DNA of 38,137 nucleotides from a virus. Both the position numbers and the translations under genes were made by a program. A model generated the notes under the pieces. That model was not told the origin of the DNA, did no database searches, and saw only the letters and a program-made list of their open reading frames with translations. Shown piece by piece: positions 12,993-21,538 of the stretch. The number at the start of each line of letters is the position of its first letter. Positions within the stretch are counted from its first letter, which is position 1. The stretch is taken from IMG/VR virus record IMGVR_UViG_3300025128_004916, positions 1 to 38,137 of that record. The stretch is one strand, 5' to 3'.

Positions 12993-13720
12993 TGAATAAA
13001 AACTTTGAATACGCCAACTACGCAGCACTTGCGTATTTCGATCCTGGAGAGTCTAAGGACTCTGCATTTGAATATCGGACTATTTTTGTAGAGTCTGACA
13101 ATGCAGAAGCTTGGATCTTTTTTACTCCTGAAGTAAATGTTATTTCTTGTAGAGGCACAGAGCCTTCCCAGTTGAAAGATATAACTGCGGATCTTAAATT
13201 TTGGCGTATCGATCCAGCCGGAACGGGAGAAAAAGTACACTCAGGTTTTTGGTCTGAGGCTTTTTCTCTCTTTCCTAAGATAATAAGAAACTTACCTGAT
13301 GACAGTAAGCCATTAGCAATTACAGGACACAGTCTTGGTGGTGCAATGGCTGTTATTATGGCAGGTTTCTTACTAAAATCTGGTTATGATGTTAAAGATC
13401 TTTACACGTATGGGCAACCTCGTGTAGGTAACAAGCAATTCTGTAAAAGAATTGAGGCGGGGTGTAATTGGCAACGATTCGTAAACAATAACGACATAGT
13501 TCCTAGAGTCCCTCTTAAAATGGGCCGTCTTTTTCATGACGGGGGTAACCTTAATTATATTAATACTTATGGCCAAATTCGAAATTTAACTTGGTGGCAA
13601 AGTACAAAGGACTCTTGGAGAGGAAGGAAGGCTGCATGGAAAAAGAAACAGTGGTTTGATTCCTTTTATGACCATTCAGCAACTTTATACAGGGACCTAC
13701 TAGATGATGGACGCACATGA
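12992..13720 (+). CDS. Class 3 lipase (alpha/beta hydrolase)
   Basis: Protein of 242 residues without a signal peptide. The nucleophile elbow ITGHSLGGAMA (110-120) has catalytic Ser114, followed by the family motif YTYGQPRVGN (138-147), Asp168 (NNNDIVPRVP) and His228 (YDHSA), giving a complete triad of the Lipase_3 family. The early VISCRGTEPSQLKDITADL segment (50-68) is also typical. Such enzymes hydrolyse ester bonds in acylglycerols or phospholipids. Lacking an export signal, it probably acts in the cytoplasm on the inner membrane or after lysis begins. A role in membrane breakdown is inferred from location. The start overlaps the Cys-rich peptide stop. Confidence 0.88.
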   Translation: MNKNFEYANYAALAYFDPGESKDSAFEYRTIFVESDNAEAWIFFTPEVNVISCRGTEPSQLKDITADLKFWRIDPAGTGEKVHSGFWSEAFSLFPKIIRNLPDDSKPLAITGHSLGGAMAVIMAGFLLKSGYDVKDLYTYGQPRVGNKQFCKRIEAGCNWQRFVNNNDIVPRVPLKMGRLFHDGGNLNYINTYGQIRNLTWWQSTKDSWRGRKAAWKKKQWFDSFYDHSATLYRDLLDDGRT

Positions 13721-13940
13721 TTTTTGGCTTGAACAAGTATTAAATGAGTGTCAAACTACTTTAGTACATTTACAAAATAAGTATGGTACAAAAGAAATTT
13801 CTGTAGCTAATATAGAGCCTGAAGACTTGGTAGCAATAAATATTGCTTCGGGATTTGTTACTTTATATAGATTAGCGGCAGATAATAATCTAATTCAACA
13901 TCAACAGGAGCTATCCAGAGAAGCGATAGTAGTACACTAA
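13704..13940 (+). CDS. Hypothetical protein preceding the large terminase
   Basis: Protein of 78 residues, helical, soluble and acidic (FWLEQVLNECQTTLVHLQNK, later LVAINIASGFVTLYRLAAD). It overlaps the lipase gene by 17 bases and ends exactly before the large terminase ATG (TAAATG). Not recognised. The location leaves open a packaging accessory role. Confidence 0.55.
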   Translation: MMDAHDFWLEQVLNECQTTLVHLQNKYGTKEISVANIEPEDLVAINIASGFVTLYRLAADNNLIQHQQELSREAIVVH

Positions 13941-15242
13941 ATGTTAGAAATAAGTAGAGCTGATGTAGTAGGAACTAATTTAATGTCCTACTCTGCTGAA
14001 GAAAGATTTATAAAATTACCCGTTATTCCTTACTTGGAGCTTCTTGGGATAGAAGCAATTCCTTCTCAGGTAAGTATTATAAATGCTATAAATAATCCTA
14101 AGTATCGTTTTGTTTCAGGAGCCCTTTCCCGACGACAGGGTAAAACCTATATAGCTAATATAATTGGACAACTAACAGTTTTGATTCCAGGAAGTAATGT
14201 ACTACTTATGTCCCCAAATTATTCGCTTTCTCAAATTTCTTTTGACCTACAGAGAAATTTGATAAAGCACTTTGATTTAGAAGTAGTTAGGGATAATGCA
14301 AAAGATAGAGTTATAGAACTCTCTAATAACTCTACTATACGAATGGGGTCTATAAATCAAGTAGACTCGGTAGTTGGTAGAAGCTATGACTTAATTATTT
14401 TTGACGAAGCAGCTTTGACAGATGGTAGAGAAGCTTTTAATGTAGCTCTAAGACCCACACTAGATAAAGACAATAGTAAAGCATTGTTTATATCTACTCC
14501 GCGAGGACGAAATAACTGGTTCGCGGATTTCTTTCATAGGGGCTTCAACGATGAATTTCCTGAGTGGATATCTATAAAAGCAACTTATCACGAGAATCCT
14601 AGACTAAGTGAAGACGATATATCAGAAGCTAAGAAATCTATGTCTACGGCAGAATTTGCCCAAGAATACTTAGCTGATTTTAATACTTACGAAGGACAGA
14701 TTTGGAATTTTGATTACGAAGCCTGCGTTACTAATACCGACCAGTTTAAACCAGAAGGTATGGATATATTCGCAGGATTAGACGTAGGATACAAAGACCC
14801 CACTGCATTTTGTGTTATAGCATATGATTGGGATAGTGAACTTTATTATATATTAGATGAGTATATAGACTCAGAGAGGACAACGGAGCAACATGCCACA
14901 GAAATTAGAAAACTTATTGACAAATGGGATATCGACTATATTTATATCGACTCGGCAGCACAACAGACTCGATTTGACTTTGCCCAGAACTACGATATAT
15001 CCACAATTAACGCCAAGAAGTCAGTTTTGGATGGCATTGCACACGTTGCAAATATAGTTGACAATAAGAAACTTTTAGTGAGCCAGAAGTGCGAGCATAC
15101 ACTAGAATGTCTGGATCAATATCAATGGGACCCTAATCCTAACTTATTAAGAGAGAAGCCTAAGCATGACAGGTTCTCTCATATGTCCGATGCACTAAGG
15201 TACGCACTATACAGCTTTGAAGTTTCCGCAGGAACTTTTTAA
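13941..15242 (+). CDS. terL: Terminase large subunit
   Basis: Protein of 433 residues, the DNA-packaging motor and genome-cutting nuclease. ATPase part: adenine-contact and Walker A segment ALSRRQGKTYIA (61-72), Walker B LIIFDEAAL (151-159) and motif III FISTPRGR (183-190). Nuclease part: GLDVGYKDPTA (279-289) with Asp281, YIYIDSAAQ (333-341) with Asp337, and MSDALRYALYSF (415-426) with Asp417, the usual metal-binding acidic triad. No ribosome-binding site precedes the ATG, so coupling to the previous gene is likely. Followed by a promoter and an HNH nuclease gene, then portal. Confidence 0.95.
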   Translation: MLEISRADVVGTNLMSYSAEERFIKLPVIPYLELLGIEAIPSQVSIINAINNPKYRFVSGALSRRQGKTYIANIIGQLTVLIPGSNVLLMSPNYSLSQISFDLQRNLIKHFDLEVVRDNAKDRVIELSNNSTIRMGSINQVDSVVGRSYDLIIFDEAALTDGREAFNVALRPTLDKDNSKALFISTPRGRNNWFADFFHRGFNDEFPEWISIKATYHENPRLSEDDISEAKKSMSTAEFAQEYLADFNTYEGQIWNFDYEACVTNTDQFKPEGMDIFAGLDVGYKDPTAFCVIAYDWDSELYYILDEYIDSERTTEQHATEIRKLIDKWDIDYIYIDSAAQQTRFDFAQNYDISTINAKKSVLDGIAHVANIVDNKKLLVSQKCEHTLECLDQYQWDPNPNLLREKPKHDRFSHMSDALRYALYSFEVSAGTF

Positions 15243-15265
15243 AGCTACCAAGAAAAAAATAACTC

Positions 15266-15295
15266 TTGACTTTCGTACCCTAGATTTGGTATAAT
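15266..15295 (+). promoter_or_regulatory. Promoter of the CTTGAC family (4 of 4)
   Basis: TTGACT (15266-15271), an 18-base spacer and TATAAT (15290-15295), preceded by AAAAAAATAACTC, nearly the same upstream block as the 5508 promoter. The transcript would begin about 16 bases before the HNH ATG. Confidence 0.8.
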
Positions 15296-15317
15296 TTTTG
15301 AATGTGAAAAACTGTAA

Positions 15318-15689
15318 ATGAACCTAAAGCGAGACCTAGTAAAATACGTTAGAGATAAAGCAAAGGCGAAGTACCAGAAGGGTACGGAATGCTTTATTTG
15401 CGGAAGTGAAGAGACTCTGGATTTTCATCACTTCTACGGATTAACAGAACTGTTAGATATATGGCTACGTAAAAATAAGATAGTAATATCTACAGCTGAA
15501 GAGATTATGAACGTGCGGGATACCTTTATAGAGGAACATATGGTAGAGCTGTACGATGAGGCAGTAACTCTTTGTCATACTCATCACTTAAAGTTACATT
15601 CGATTTATGGAAAAAGACCTAAATTGGTAACAGGGCCCAAACAAAAACGTTGGGTGGATAAACAAAGAGATAAGTATGGCATGGTATAG
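15318..15689 (+). CDS. HNH-type endonuclease
   Basis: Protein of 123 residues. Zinc-site Cys25xxCys28 (ECFICGS), His37-His38 (LDFHHFYG) and a second Cys86xxHis89-His90 with His94 (TLCHTHHLKLH) form the HNH nuclease core. HNH nucleases placed beside the large terminase are known to stimulate its cutting in many HK97-like phages, so this is probably part of packaging rather than a homing enzyme. A basic tail (GPKQKRWVDKQRDK) would suit DNA binding. No clear ribosome-binding site before the ATG. It overlaps the portal gene by 14 bases. Confidence 0.85.
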   Translation: MNLKRDLVKYVRDKAKAKYQKGTECFICGSEETLDFHHFYGLTELLDIWLRKNKIVISTAEEIMNVRDTFIEEHMVELYDEAVTLCHTHHLKLHSIYGKRPKLVTGPKQKRWVDKQRDKYGMV

Positions 15690-16869
15690 TAACCTATTTA
15701 AAAGTGACGAAGAGAAAGCAAATCCCGCTCAGGAGTTTATAGCTAGAGAAGAGGGCTTTGGTCTTTCAACTACTGAAAACTATGTAAACTATGCAAATGC
15801 ATATGAACAGTTTGAAGTAGTTAATCGGGCCGTAAACATGGTTGTAGACGATGTTGCGGAAATACGAGTAGATGTAGGTAGAAAGCTAGGATTGACTCCG
15901 GTCTTCCCTAATATTAGAAAATCAAGAGTTGCTTTACTATTAAATACAGAACCTAATCCGTTTCAAGATGTAAATACTTTTAAAAGAAATCTTATAATTG
16001 ATTTACTAATAGACGGAAATATCTTTATTTACTTTGATGGAGCACATTTGTATCAGCTCCCCGCTAGAAATATTGAGATTGAAACAGACGAGAAAACGTA
16101 CATAAAGAATTTTGTATACGAAGGTAAACTGGATTATAGTCCTCAAGAGATTATACATATAAAAGAGAACTCCTTTAACTCTTTCTATAGAGGAGTTCCT
16201 CGGTTAAAGCCTGCGTATAAACGAATGCAACTACTAGGCTCAATGAGAAAGTTTCAGGAAAACTTCTTCAAGAATGGAGCAGTGCCAGGATTAGTAATTA
16301 AGAGTCCTAACACTTTGAGTGAAAAGATTAAAGAAAGAATGCTTGCAGCATGGAGGTCAAGATACAATCCAGAAGCAGGCGGACATCGTCCTCTTATTTT
16401 AGATGGCGGACTGGAAGTAACTAGTTTAAATGAAGTGAATTTTAGGGAGTTAAACTTTCAAGAATCCATAAGAGAGAATGAAAAAATTATCTTAGAAGCA
16501 ATAGGGGTTCCTCCTATTCTTCTTGATAGTGGCAACAATGCAAATATTAGACCCAATCATAGGCTATACTACTTAGAGACTATACTGCCTATCGTACGAA
16601 AGATTAATTTTGCATTTGAAAGGTATTTTGGTTATGATCTGCAAGAAGATGTTAGTAATATTCCTGCTCTCCGACCAGAATTACAAGATGAAGCCGCTTA
16701 TTACTCAACTTTAGTAAATGGCGGTGTAATGAGTCCAAACGAAGCTAGAGACGCCCTGAGATTAGATCCAGTTGATGGACATGACGATCTCAGAGTACCT
16801 GCAAATATTGCAGGATCGGCGGCAAATCCTTCAGAGGGCGGAAGGCCGGAAGAGAATACAGATGAATAA
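15676..16869 (+). CDS. HK97-type portal protein
   Basis: Protein of 397 residues that forms the dodecameric ring through which DNA enters the head. Recognised from the SPP1/HK97 portal pattern: YEQFEVVNRAVNMVVDDVAE (44-63), IIDLLIDGNIFIYFDG (107-122), the aromatic LYQLPARNI turn, RGVPRLKPAYKRMQLL, the NFFKNGAVPGLVIKSP region, and the late EAIGVPPILL...LYYLETILPIV helix. The N-terminal start GMV/MAW lies in the HNH overlap. It is followed directly by the fused protease-capsid gene (8-base overlap). Confidence 0.92.
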   Translation: MAWYSNLFKSDEEKANPAQEFIAREEGFGLSTTENYVNYANAYEQFEVVNRAVNMVVDDVAEIRVDVGRKLGLTPVFPNIRKSRVALLLNTEPNPFQDVNTFKRNLIIDLLIDGNIFIYFDGAHLYQLPARNIEIETDEKTYIKNFVYEGKLDYSPQEIIHIKENSFNSFYRGVPRLKPAYKRMQLLGSMRKFQENFFKNGAVPGLVIKSPNTLSEKIKERMLAAWRSRYNPEAGGHRPLILDGGLEVTSLNEVNFRELNFQESIRENEKIILEAIGVPPILLDSGNNANIRPNHRLYYLETILPIVRKINFAFERYFGYDLQEDVSNIPALRPELQDEAAYYSTLVNGGVMSPNEARDALRLDPVDGHDDLRVPANIAGSAANPSEGGRPEENTDE

Positions 16870-18883
16870 AATTTTTAATTTAACCTCCGTATTTAAAGCG
16901 CAGCCATCAGATGATGGCTCTGTAAAGATACGGGGTTATGCAAGTACAAATGATACGGACAGGGCAGGCGATGTAATCGAAAAAGACGCTTGGCTAAAAG
17001 GTGGTCTTGACAACTTCAAAAGCAATCCTATCCTATTGTTTAACCACGATTATGATACTCCAATTGGTAAAGCCACTGCGCTTGAAGTAACCGAGTATGG
17101 GTTGAAAATCGAGGGAATGATCTCCAAATCGGCAGGTAAAATTGCTGAGATGGTGAAGGAGGGCATCCTAGGCGCTTTTAGCGTTGGTTTCCGAATTAAG
17201 GATGCTGATAATATTGAGGAAACCGATGGTTTAAGGATCAAGGATGCGGAACTGTTTGAGGTGTCAGTTGTTTCTGTCCCCGCAAATCAATCCGCTATCT
17301 TCTCTGTCGCGAAATCGTTCGATACAGATGAAGAGTACGCGGACTGGAAAAAACAGTTTGTTAACGATCCTCATGTTGAAATAGATCAGTCCGAAAAGGA
17401 CTCATCAAAAGAAACAGCAAATGCTGTCTTCGGAGAAAATATAATGTCTGATAAAGACTTTGATCTCGAAGAGTTTGCTAAAGAAGTAGCCCGTAAGACT
17501 GCCGCTGAAATTCAGATGAAACAAGCTGAAGAAGCAACGGCTGCAAAGGCAGAGGCTGAGAAAGTCGCTGCTGATGCTGAAGTCCAAAAGGCTGCGGAAG
17601 AAGCTGAACTCGAAGAAAAGAAAGCTGAGGTGCAAGCTGTAGTACAGGGCGTAACGACAGGCGCGGAACGTCTCATCTCAGATTTGGAAGAAAGGGTTTC
17701 CAAAAATCAGGAGGACTTGGGCGACGTAGTTGAAGAGCTTCGAAATGAAATTAAAGAGAAGTCTCAAGAAATTCAACACATCCGTGAGTCTAAGCGAGTT
17801 TTTGGTGATCGTCAAGCAGGCGATTGGAAGAAAGCCTTCAGTCAAGATATTGATGAAGCTTACTTCTTAGCAAAAGCTACTGGTAAAGGTTATGAAACTG
17901 ACTTTGCCAAAGATGTCATGCAAAAAGTGAATGAGCACTCTGGTGTTCAGGTATCTTCTGCTGACTTCGAACAAGAAGTTTCAAGTAATATTGAGCGTGA
18001 TATTCAAGTTGAGCTAGTATTGGCTCCTCTTTTCCGCGAAATTCAAATGCGTTCAGCGACTCAGATCCTTCCCATCCTGCCGGATGCTGGATATGCTGAG
18101 TTTACCGCTAACCAAACTGCTTCGGGCTCTAGCCCTAAAGGTAACTTGGAAGCGCGAGGCGATACTTATGGCGCGCCTTTCGGTGGTGTCGATTTGACAG
18201 AGCGCACTCTCTCAACCAAAAAGCTGATTTCTCAGTCTTATCTTGGTAACGAAACTGAAGAGGATGCAATCATTCCGGTTCTTCCTTTGATTCGTGAGAG
18301 CGTTATTCGTTCACATGCTCGTGCAGTTGAGAATATGATTCTCGTTGGTAATAGTGCTGACGGTGCCTTTGGTACTGGTGGTGCGGCTCCTGACGGTATT
18401 ATTACTCTTGCTGCGGCAGATTCTGATAAAACTCAATCTGCTACTGCATTCGCCTCAGAATCTCTTACTGCTGCTCAACTTTTGGCAGCTCGTAAGAATA
18501 TGGGTAAGTATGGCATTCGTCCGGATCAGGTAGTTTATATCGTATCTGTGGCTGAATATCATAATTTGATTGCAGATGCTGCGTATGCAGACGCTAGCCA
18601 AGTCGAAGGGCTTGCTACCAAGCTGACTGGTGAAGTTGGTCGCGTTTACGGTTCTCCCGTAATCGTTTCTGACGAATTCGCAGCAGCAGCGGTAAGTAAG
18701 TACTACGCGGTAGCGGTTAATACGCGTAACTTTGTAATTCCACGTCTCCGTGGTGTTACGGTTGAAAGTGATTATGAAGTCGCTAATCAACGTCGAGTAC
18801 TGGTCGCTAGCCAGCGTCTTGGTTTCGTTGATATCATTAATGGTGCTACTAATAAGTGGGCACTTCAGTATAAAGCTTCTTAA
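16862..18883 (+). CDS. Fused prohead protease and HK97-type major capsid protein
   Basis: Protein of 673 residues joining three parts. Residues 1-165 are an S78 prohead protease: RGYASTNDTDRAGDVI, NHDYDTPIG with probable catalytic His62, GAFSVGF with Ser107, and EVSVVSVPANQSA. Residues about 195-330 are a coiled-coil delta/scaffold segment (Ala/Glu/Lys-rich). Residues about 340-673 are an HK97-fold capsid subunit, including the LFREIQMRSATQILPILPDA region and GVDLTERTLSTKKLISQSYL. The start at 16862 is chosen because the extended frame lies inside the portal gene. An in-frame ATG with GGAG upstream at 17444 (codon 195) could give a separate 479-residue scaffold-capsid protein. Codon use looks tuned for high expression. 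Confidence 0.92.
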   Translation: MNKIFNLTSVFKAQPSDDGSVKIRGYASTNDTDRAGDVIEKDAWLKGGLDNFKSNPILLFNHDYDTPIGKATALEVTEYGLKIEGMISKSAGKIAEMVKEGILGAFSVGFRIKDADNIEETDGLRIKDAELFEVSVVSVPANQSAIFSVAKSFDTDEEYADWKKQFVNDPHVEIDQSEKDSSKETANAVFGENIMSDKDFDLEEFAKEVARKTAAEIQMKQAEEATAAKAEAEKVAADAEVQKAAEEAELEEKKAEVQAVVQGVTTGAERLISDLEERVSKNQEDLGDVVEELRNEIKEKSQEIQHIRESKRVFGDRQAGDWKKAFSQDIDEAYFLAKATGKGYETDFAKDVMQKVNEHSGVQVSSADFEQEVSSNIERDIQVELVLAPLFREIQMRSATQILPILPDAGYAEFTANQTASGSSPKGNLEARGDTYGAPFGGVDLTERTLSTKKLISQSYLGNETEEDAIIPVLPLIRESVIRSHARAVENMILVGNSADGAFGTGGAAPDGIITLAAADSDKTQSATAFASESLTAAQLLAARKNMGKYGIRPDQVVYIVSVAEYHNLIADAAYADASQVEGLATKLTGEVGRVYGSPVIVSDEFAAAAVSKYYAVAVNTRNFVIPRLRGVTVESDYEVANQRRVLVASQRLGFVDIINGATNKWALQYKAS

Positions 18884-18898
18884 TCATACTGGGTAACT

Positions 18899-18927
18899 TA
18901 GGGGAGGTAATCCTCCCCTAGGTTTTT
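18899..18927 (+). terminator. Hairpin with T-tract after the capsid gene
   Basis: Nine-base stem TAGGGGAGG (18899-18907) and CCTCCCCTA (18912-18920) with loop TAAT, then GGTTTTT. It ends 13 bases before the next start codon. Probably a partial terminator or an mRNA-stabilising 3' hairpin that raises capsid output over the connector genes. Confidence 0.75.
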
Positions 18928-18939
18928 ACGAGGGAATTC

Positions 18940-19539
18940 ATGGCAGACTTGATCACGAGGGATGACTACAAAACCTACAAAGGTATCGATCATTTTAAAG
19001 ATGACACAAAGATCGACGCCTTGCTTTCGCCTATAAGTTCTCTGGTAAAAACCTATTGCGGTACTAGTTTTATAGATCATTATAGTTCGGATAAGGTTGA
19101 ATACTTTGATATACAAGATACTCAATCTACTGAATTGTTTCTTACCGAATCACCTTTAGTGAGTGTAACCTCGGTAAAAGAAAGAGAAGGTATTGGCTCA
19201 GATTATTCCACTTTAGTAAATAATAATGATTACTACATAGATCTAGAGCATGACAGATTGTATAGAATCGACGGAGATATTAGTTCTAAATCTTGGGCTA
19301 AAGGATTTTCTTCGGTTGAAGTTACTTACAAAGCTGGATATTCAGCGACTCCACAAGACTTGCGATTAGCTATTTTTGACTTAATCACTTATTACCTTAA
19401 AGAAGAGTACAAAGGGAGAAAGTCTTTAGCTGGTGCAACGCTTCAAAATGAAACGTCCACTACTATCCGCGAGGATATAGGGTTTCCAGATCACATTAAA
19501 AGAATTCTAGATATGTATAGAATTGTGGATGTTATCTAA
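18940..19539 (+). CDS. Head-tail connector (HK97 gp6-like adaptor)
   Basis: Protein of 199 residues. The opening (LITRDDYKTYKGIDHFKDDT) followed by a short helix and ISSLVKTYCGTSFID is the pattern of gp6-like connectors. These form a ring below the portal and start with two helices around DDxxLxxLIxxA(S). The later LRLAIFDLITYYLKEEYKGR and the C-terminal DHIKRILDMYRIVDV also fit. A beta-rich insert lies between (residues about 55-125), longer than usual. GAGGG upstream supports the start. Confidence 0.7.
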   Translation: MADLITRDDYKTYKGIDHFKDDTKIDALLSPISSLVKTYCGTSFIDHYSSDKVEYFDIQDTQSTELFLTESPLVSVTSVKEREGIGSDYSTLVNNNDYYIDLEHDRLYRIDGDISSKSWAKGFSSVEVTYKAGYSATPQDLRLAIFDLITYYLKEEYKGRKSLAGATLQNETSTTIREDIGFPDHIKRILDMYRIVDVI

Positions 19540-19985
19540 TGGCACGTTCAAACACCACTCGCCGCTCCGCCATACTGGATGCTATGGCAGAACTATTTGA
19601 GAAAATAGATGGGGGTGACGGCTATAAACAAGACCTAACCGGGGCTATAAGTACTCGAATGCAATTTTGGGACGAAGTAGATTCGTTCCCGTGTCTGCAT
19701 ATGGCTGCAGGCACTGAAACTCGTGAATATTATGGAGGGGGTAACAAATGGAGATTTTTAACTGTTACAATTCGAATCTATGTCAATTCTGAAGATCCCA
19801 TAACTGAATTGGAAGAATTACTAGAGGACGTTGAAACGGTTATTGACGACGCAGGCCAGTTTAACTATAGCACAACTGAAGGAACAAAAGATGTTTCCCA
19901 AGTGACTGTTATTAGTATAAGCACCGATGAAGGGGCACTTCAGCCTCTCGGGGTCGGCGAAATGATCGTAGAAATACGATATTAG
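19539..19985 (+). CDS. Tail terminator / tail completion protein
   Basis: Protein of 148 residues. It begins with a helix (RRSAILDAMAELFEKIDG), then strands FPCLHMAAGTETREYYGG, WRFLTVTIRIYVNSED, a helix (ITELEELLEDVETVIDDA), and closing strands (VIVEIRY-like GEMIVEIRY). This arrangement resembles the lambda gpU-like tail terminator that caps the tail tube. The start codon overlaps the previous stop (TAATG). Position between connector and tail tube agrees. Confidence 0.7.
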   Translation: MARSNTTRRSAILDAMAELFEKIDGGDGYKQDLTGAISTRMQFWDEVDSFPCLHMAAGTETREYYGGGNKWRFLTVTIRIYVNSEDPITELEELLEDVETVIDDAGQFNYSTTEGTKDVSQVTVISISTDEGALQPLGVGEMIVEIRY

Positions 19986-20048
19986 AGCTATACTACTTCA
20001 GCAAACGCATAAGTAAGTATCGCTCCAAGTTAATATAGGAGACCAATT

Positions 20049-21494
20049 ATGGCTCTATTTTTTCAACGTGATGCATCACTAACGGTGTATCCTGAAACCA
20101 GTGCCGGCGCTTTTGCAAATGGTGACACTGCTTATGTAGTACCTCTCTTGGAGGGCTTCAGTTTCAGTCAAACCACCAACTCTAGTGAGATAACACTTTC
20201 AGAGATGGAAAGCACAGGCGGAACCTCAAGACGTGGTAGAAAGATGTTTAACGACTCTCTCGCCCCCGTTGAGTGGAGTTTTTCTACTTATTTGAGGCCG
20301 TTCCTTTCTGGTACGACTAATAATGCTGCTACTTATGGAGCAGCAGGACAGCATTTAGTGGACGAAGTTCTTTGGAATGCCCTTTTGGCCAAAGGTCGAG
20401 TAGGTGAAGTAGCTACAGAGGTTGAGTCTATAACTCTTACTAGGGGTAGTTCTGTCTTTACTACTGCTCCCACTGTTTCTTTCAGTGGCGGTGGCGGTTC
20501 GGGCGCTACTGCAACAGCAGTACTATTCCCAACAGGGCACGCAGATGCAGGTAAGATTTCTCATGTAAATGTTACTGCGGGGGGAAGCGGATATAGTTCA
20601 GCTCCTACTGTAGCATTTAGTGGAAGTCCTGACTCAGGTTCTGGACACTCGGGTGTGGCCGTTGTAGGTGACGCAGACGACGCATTGTTGTCTAGGGGAA
20701 CCGCAGCCGGAGATGCAGATGCAAATGCTATGATTATGGACTCTCGTAGATCGAATAAATCTGCTTTGGAAACCATGACACTAGAGTTTAATCTGGGTAG
20801 TAATCAACTTTACAAAATTACTAAAGCAGTTGTTAACTCAGCTACTGTTAATTTTGATGTTGATGGTATCGCCACTGTAGAGTGGAGTGGAATGGGAGCA
20901 AACATCGTCAGTGTTACAGATGGGACTCAAATTACGAGTGCTAAGAAAATTACTGAAGGTGGAAGGGCTGCAGATACGAATAACTTTATTCGTAATCGAT
21001 TGACTTCAATGTCAATTGCCTTTGCAGACGGAGGAAACTCTGATCTTTCTCCCATCAATGATAATGCATACGCGCTCACAGTAACCGGCGGAAGTATTAG
21101 TATTGAAAATAATCTTTCATACTTAACGCCAGAAGAACTTGGTGTTGTTAACAAGCCGATTGAGCACGTAACAGGTGCTCGTAATGTTGGTGGAAGCTTC
21201 ACTTGTTATCTGGCTACAGGTACTGGAGGTAGTAGAGAGTTCTTTGATGATCTTGTATCGGATGCGGCTCTTGGTGTTACTACTCATGACTTTGCAGTTA
21301 CTTTCAATGTTGGAGGTACTACAGGTCAACCGCGAGTAGCCTTTACGATGCCACACTGTCACGTAGAGGTACCTAGTCACTCGATTGAGGACGTAATCTC
21401 TTTGGAAACTAACTTTACTTCGCTGCAAAGCGATATGGAAAGTAACGTTCCAGACGATTTCACAATCAAATCTTTTGGTAAGGCGTTAGCGTAA
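20049..21494 (+). CDS. Major tail tube protein with inserted domain
   Basis: Protein of 481 residues with AGGAGA upstream. The outer parts (LTVYPETSAGAFANGDTAYV, GFSFSQTTNSSEI, ending FTSLQSDMESNV and IKSFGKALA) look like a tail-tube subunit that stacks into the tail. Residues about 125-230 form an inserted Gly/Ser-rich region with two related units (FTTAPTVSFSGGGGSGATAT and YSSAPTVAFSG), the small beta domains often carried on tail tubes. It is followed by a GC hairpin and precedes the chaperones and tape measure. Strong expression is expected. Confidence 0.75.
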   Translation: MALFFQRDASLTVYPETSAGAFANGDTAYVVPLLEGFSFSQTTNSSEITLSEMESTGGTSRRGRKMFNDSLAPVEWSFSTYLRPFLSGTTNNAATYGAAGQHLVDEVLWNALLAKGRVGEVATEVESITLTRGSSVFTTAPTVSFSGGGGSGATATAVLFPTGHADAGKISHVNVTAGGSGYSSAPTVAFSGSPDSGSGHSGVAVVGDADDALLSRGTAAGDADANAMIMDSRRSNKSALETMTLEFNLGSNQLYKITKAVVNSATVNFDVDGIATVEWSGMGANIVSVTDGTQITSAKKITEGGRAADTNNFIRNRLTSMSIAFADGGNSDLSPINDNAYALTVTGGSISIENNLSYLTPEELGVVNKPIEHVTGARNVGGSFTCYLATGTGGSREFFDDLVSDAALGVTTHDFAVTFNVGGTTGQPRVAFTMPHCHVEVPSHSIEDVISLETNFTSLQSDMESNVPDDFTIKSFGKALA

Positions 21495-21501
21495 TAGAAT
21501 A

Positions 21502-21521
21502 GGCGGGGGTAAAACCCCGCC
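21502..21521 (+). terminator. GC hairpin after the tail tube gene
   Basis: Seven-base stem GGCGGGG (21502-21508) and CCCCGCC (21515-21521), with loop GTAAAA, but no T-tract follows (ATATTCAT). It is more likely an mRNA 3'-end protector or an attenuator than a strong terminator. Confidence 0.45.
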
Positions 21522-21538
21522 ATATTCATGGGGATAAA

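Noticed and set aside
17050-17703. Several - strand frames inside the protease-capsid gene
   Set aside because: Ser/Ala/Phe-rich shadows of helical coding sequence with no start signals.
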